Source: Pseudomonadota bacterium
Lineage (GTDB): Bacteria; Pseudomonadota; Alphaproteobacteria; Rhodobacterales; Rhodobacteraceae
Assembly (NCBI GenBank): GCA_021813365.1
Contig: JAKALB010000009.1
Location: 1 to 41,929, forward strand
Direction of reading: 5' to 3'
DNA length: 41,929 nucleotides
Below the pieces are notes generated by a model. It was not told the origin of the DNA and ran no database searches. It was given only the letters and a program-made list of their open reading frames with translations. Below are positions 41,338 to 41,929 of this stretch, one piece after another; position 1 is the stretch's first letter, and the number at the start of each line of letters is the position of its first letter. The translations under genes were made by a program, and so were the position numbers.

Positions 41338-41929
41338 TCAGACCAGGAACCCGCCGTCGCTGTCGTCGCCGGTCTCTTCGACCAGCTTCTCGAAATCGGG
41401 AATCAGCACCCGGCGCTTGCCTTCCAGGTCGATGACCTCGTCCCGTTTCAGCGCCGACATCTGCCGGCTGACGGTCTCCAGCGTCAGGCCCAGATAGTCG
41501 GCCATTTCCTCCCGGGTCAGCGGCAGATCGAAGATGATCGAGCCGCTCACCGGCTTCAGCTTCAGCGTGGCGTCGCGGCGCGCGATGATCGCCAACAGGC
41601 TGGCGATCTTTTCCCGCGCCGTCTTGCGGCCCAGCAGCAGCATCCATTCCCGCGCCGCATCCAGTTCGTCCAGCGTCATTTCCAGCAGGCGCTGCGCCAC
41701 ATGCGGGGTCTCGGTCATCATCTCTTCGAAGGGTTTCTTGCGGAAACAGCACATGACCAGATCGGTCGCCGCCGTGACGTCATAGGCCGCCGCCGATCGC
41801 CCCGGCCGCCCCACGAAATCCGACGGCAGCAACAGGCCCACCATCTGCCGCCGCCCGTCCTCCATCGTCTGGGTCAGGGTGGCTATGCCCGAAACGACGG
41901 ATGCCACGAAATCCATCCGGTCGCAGATC
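41338..41929 (-). CDS. fnrL: FnrL, oxygen-responsive Crp/Fnr regulator, 5' truncated by window edge
   Basis: The C-terminal 197 or so residues are present; the N-terminal cysteine cluster lies past the right edge, so the frame is open to base 41929. The visible part has the end of the cyclic-nucleotide-like beta barrel (MVGLLLPSDFVGRPG), a Cys pair in VMCCF where E. coli FNR has its cluster ligand Cys122, a long dimerisation helix and the helix-turn-helix LTREEMADYLGLTLETVSRQM. It is an [4Fe-4S] oxygen sensor that activates microaerobic genes, most likely the neighbouring cco operons via their TTGAT-N4-ATCAA boxes. Confidence 0.93.
   Translation of the reverse strand, partial: ICDRMDFVASVVSGIATLTQTMEDGRRQMVGLLLPSDFVGRPGRSAAAYDVTAATDLVMCCFRKKPFEEMMTETPHVAQRLLEMTLDELDAAREWMLLLGRKTAREKIASLLAIIARRDATLKLKPVSGSIIFDLPLTREEMADYLGLTLETVSRQMSALKRDEVIDLEGKRRVLIPDFEKLVEETGDDSDGGFLV

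Overview
The window looks like chromosomal DNA of a Rhodobacterales alphaproteobacterium (Paracoccus/Rhodobacter-like). This is inferred from the cbb3 oxidase cluster ccoNOQP-ccoGHIS next to an FnrL-type regulator, a selD fusion, hemC/hemE/hemF, cobS, strong GC bias, and recurrent intergenic hairpin elements. No species is claimed.

Bases 1-5862 look like one end of a mobile or integrated element. They are visibly more AT-rich than the rest and hold, left to right: the 3' part of a P-loop ATPase gene cut by the window edge; a small serine recombinase preceded by two abutting 34-bp dyads that resemble a resolution site; a 467-residue protein of unknown function carrying what look like motifs A, B and C of a family A / T7-like polymerase palm behind a probable winged helix; and a tyrosine recombinase whose gene overlaps the polymerase-like gene by 4 bp. 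The integrase gene begins about 40 bp from the 3' end of a tRNA-Met(CAT) gene, the expected target. The other element boundary must lie left of the window.

Bases 5948-12837 hold a lone HyuA-type hydantoinase gene, a flavoprotein-SelD fusion, and convergent argE-mnmH. SelD and MnmH together suggest selenouridine tRNA modification. Bases 12944-22762 hold a secreted unknown protein, iolG with two GGAA-N6-TTCC operators, a YbbA/YbbP-like ABC exporter divergent from a TesA-like esterase (overlapping start codons), an FAD-linked oxidase, and two tandem MFS paralogues.

Bases 22759-31942 are mostly housekeeping: hemC and hemE (divergent), cobS-hemF, a small lipoprotein, rsmC-clpS, a HAD hydrolase, a SPOR-tailed D-Ala-D-Ala carboxypeptidase and an FAH-family hydrolase. 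Bases 31990-41929 form the microaerobic respiration block: ccoS, ccoI, ccoH, ccoG (assembly and copper supply), ccoP, ccoQ, ccoO, ccoN (oxidase), all on the minus strand, then a divergent universal stress gene and the 3' part of fnrL. Three FNR-type boxes (one before ccoG, two between ccoN and the stress gene) place these genes under the oxygen sensor encoded beside them.

The most interesting item is the polymerase-like protein coupled to the integrase. I do not recognise it as a described system, but I could run no search.
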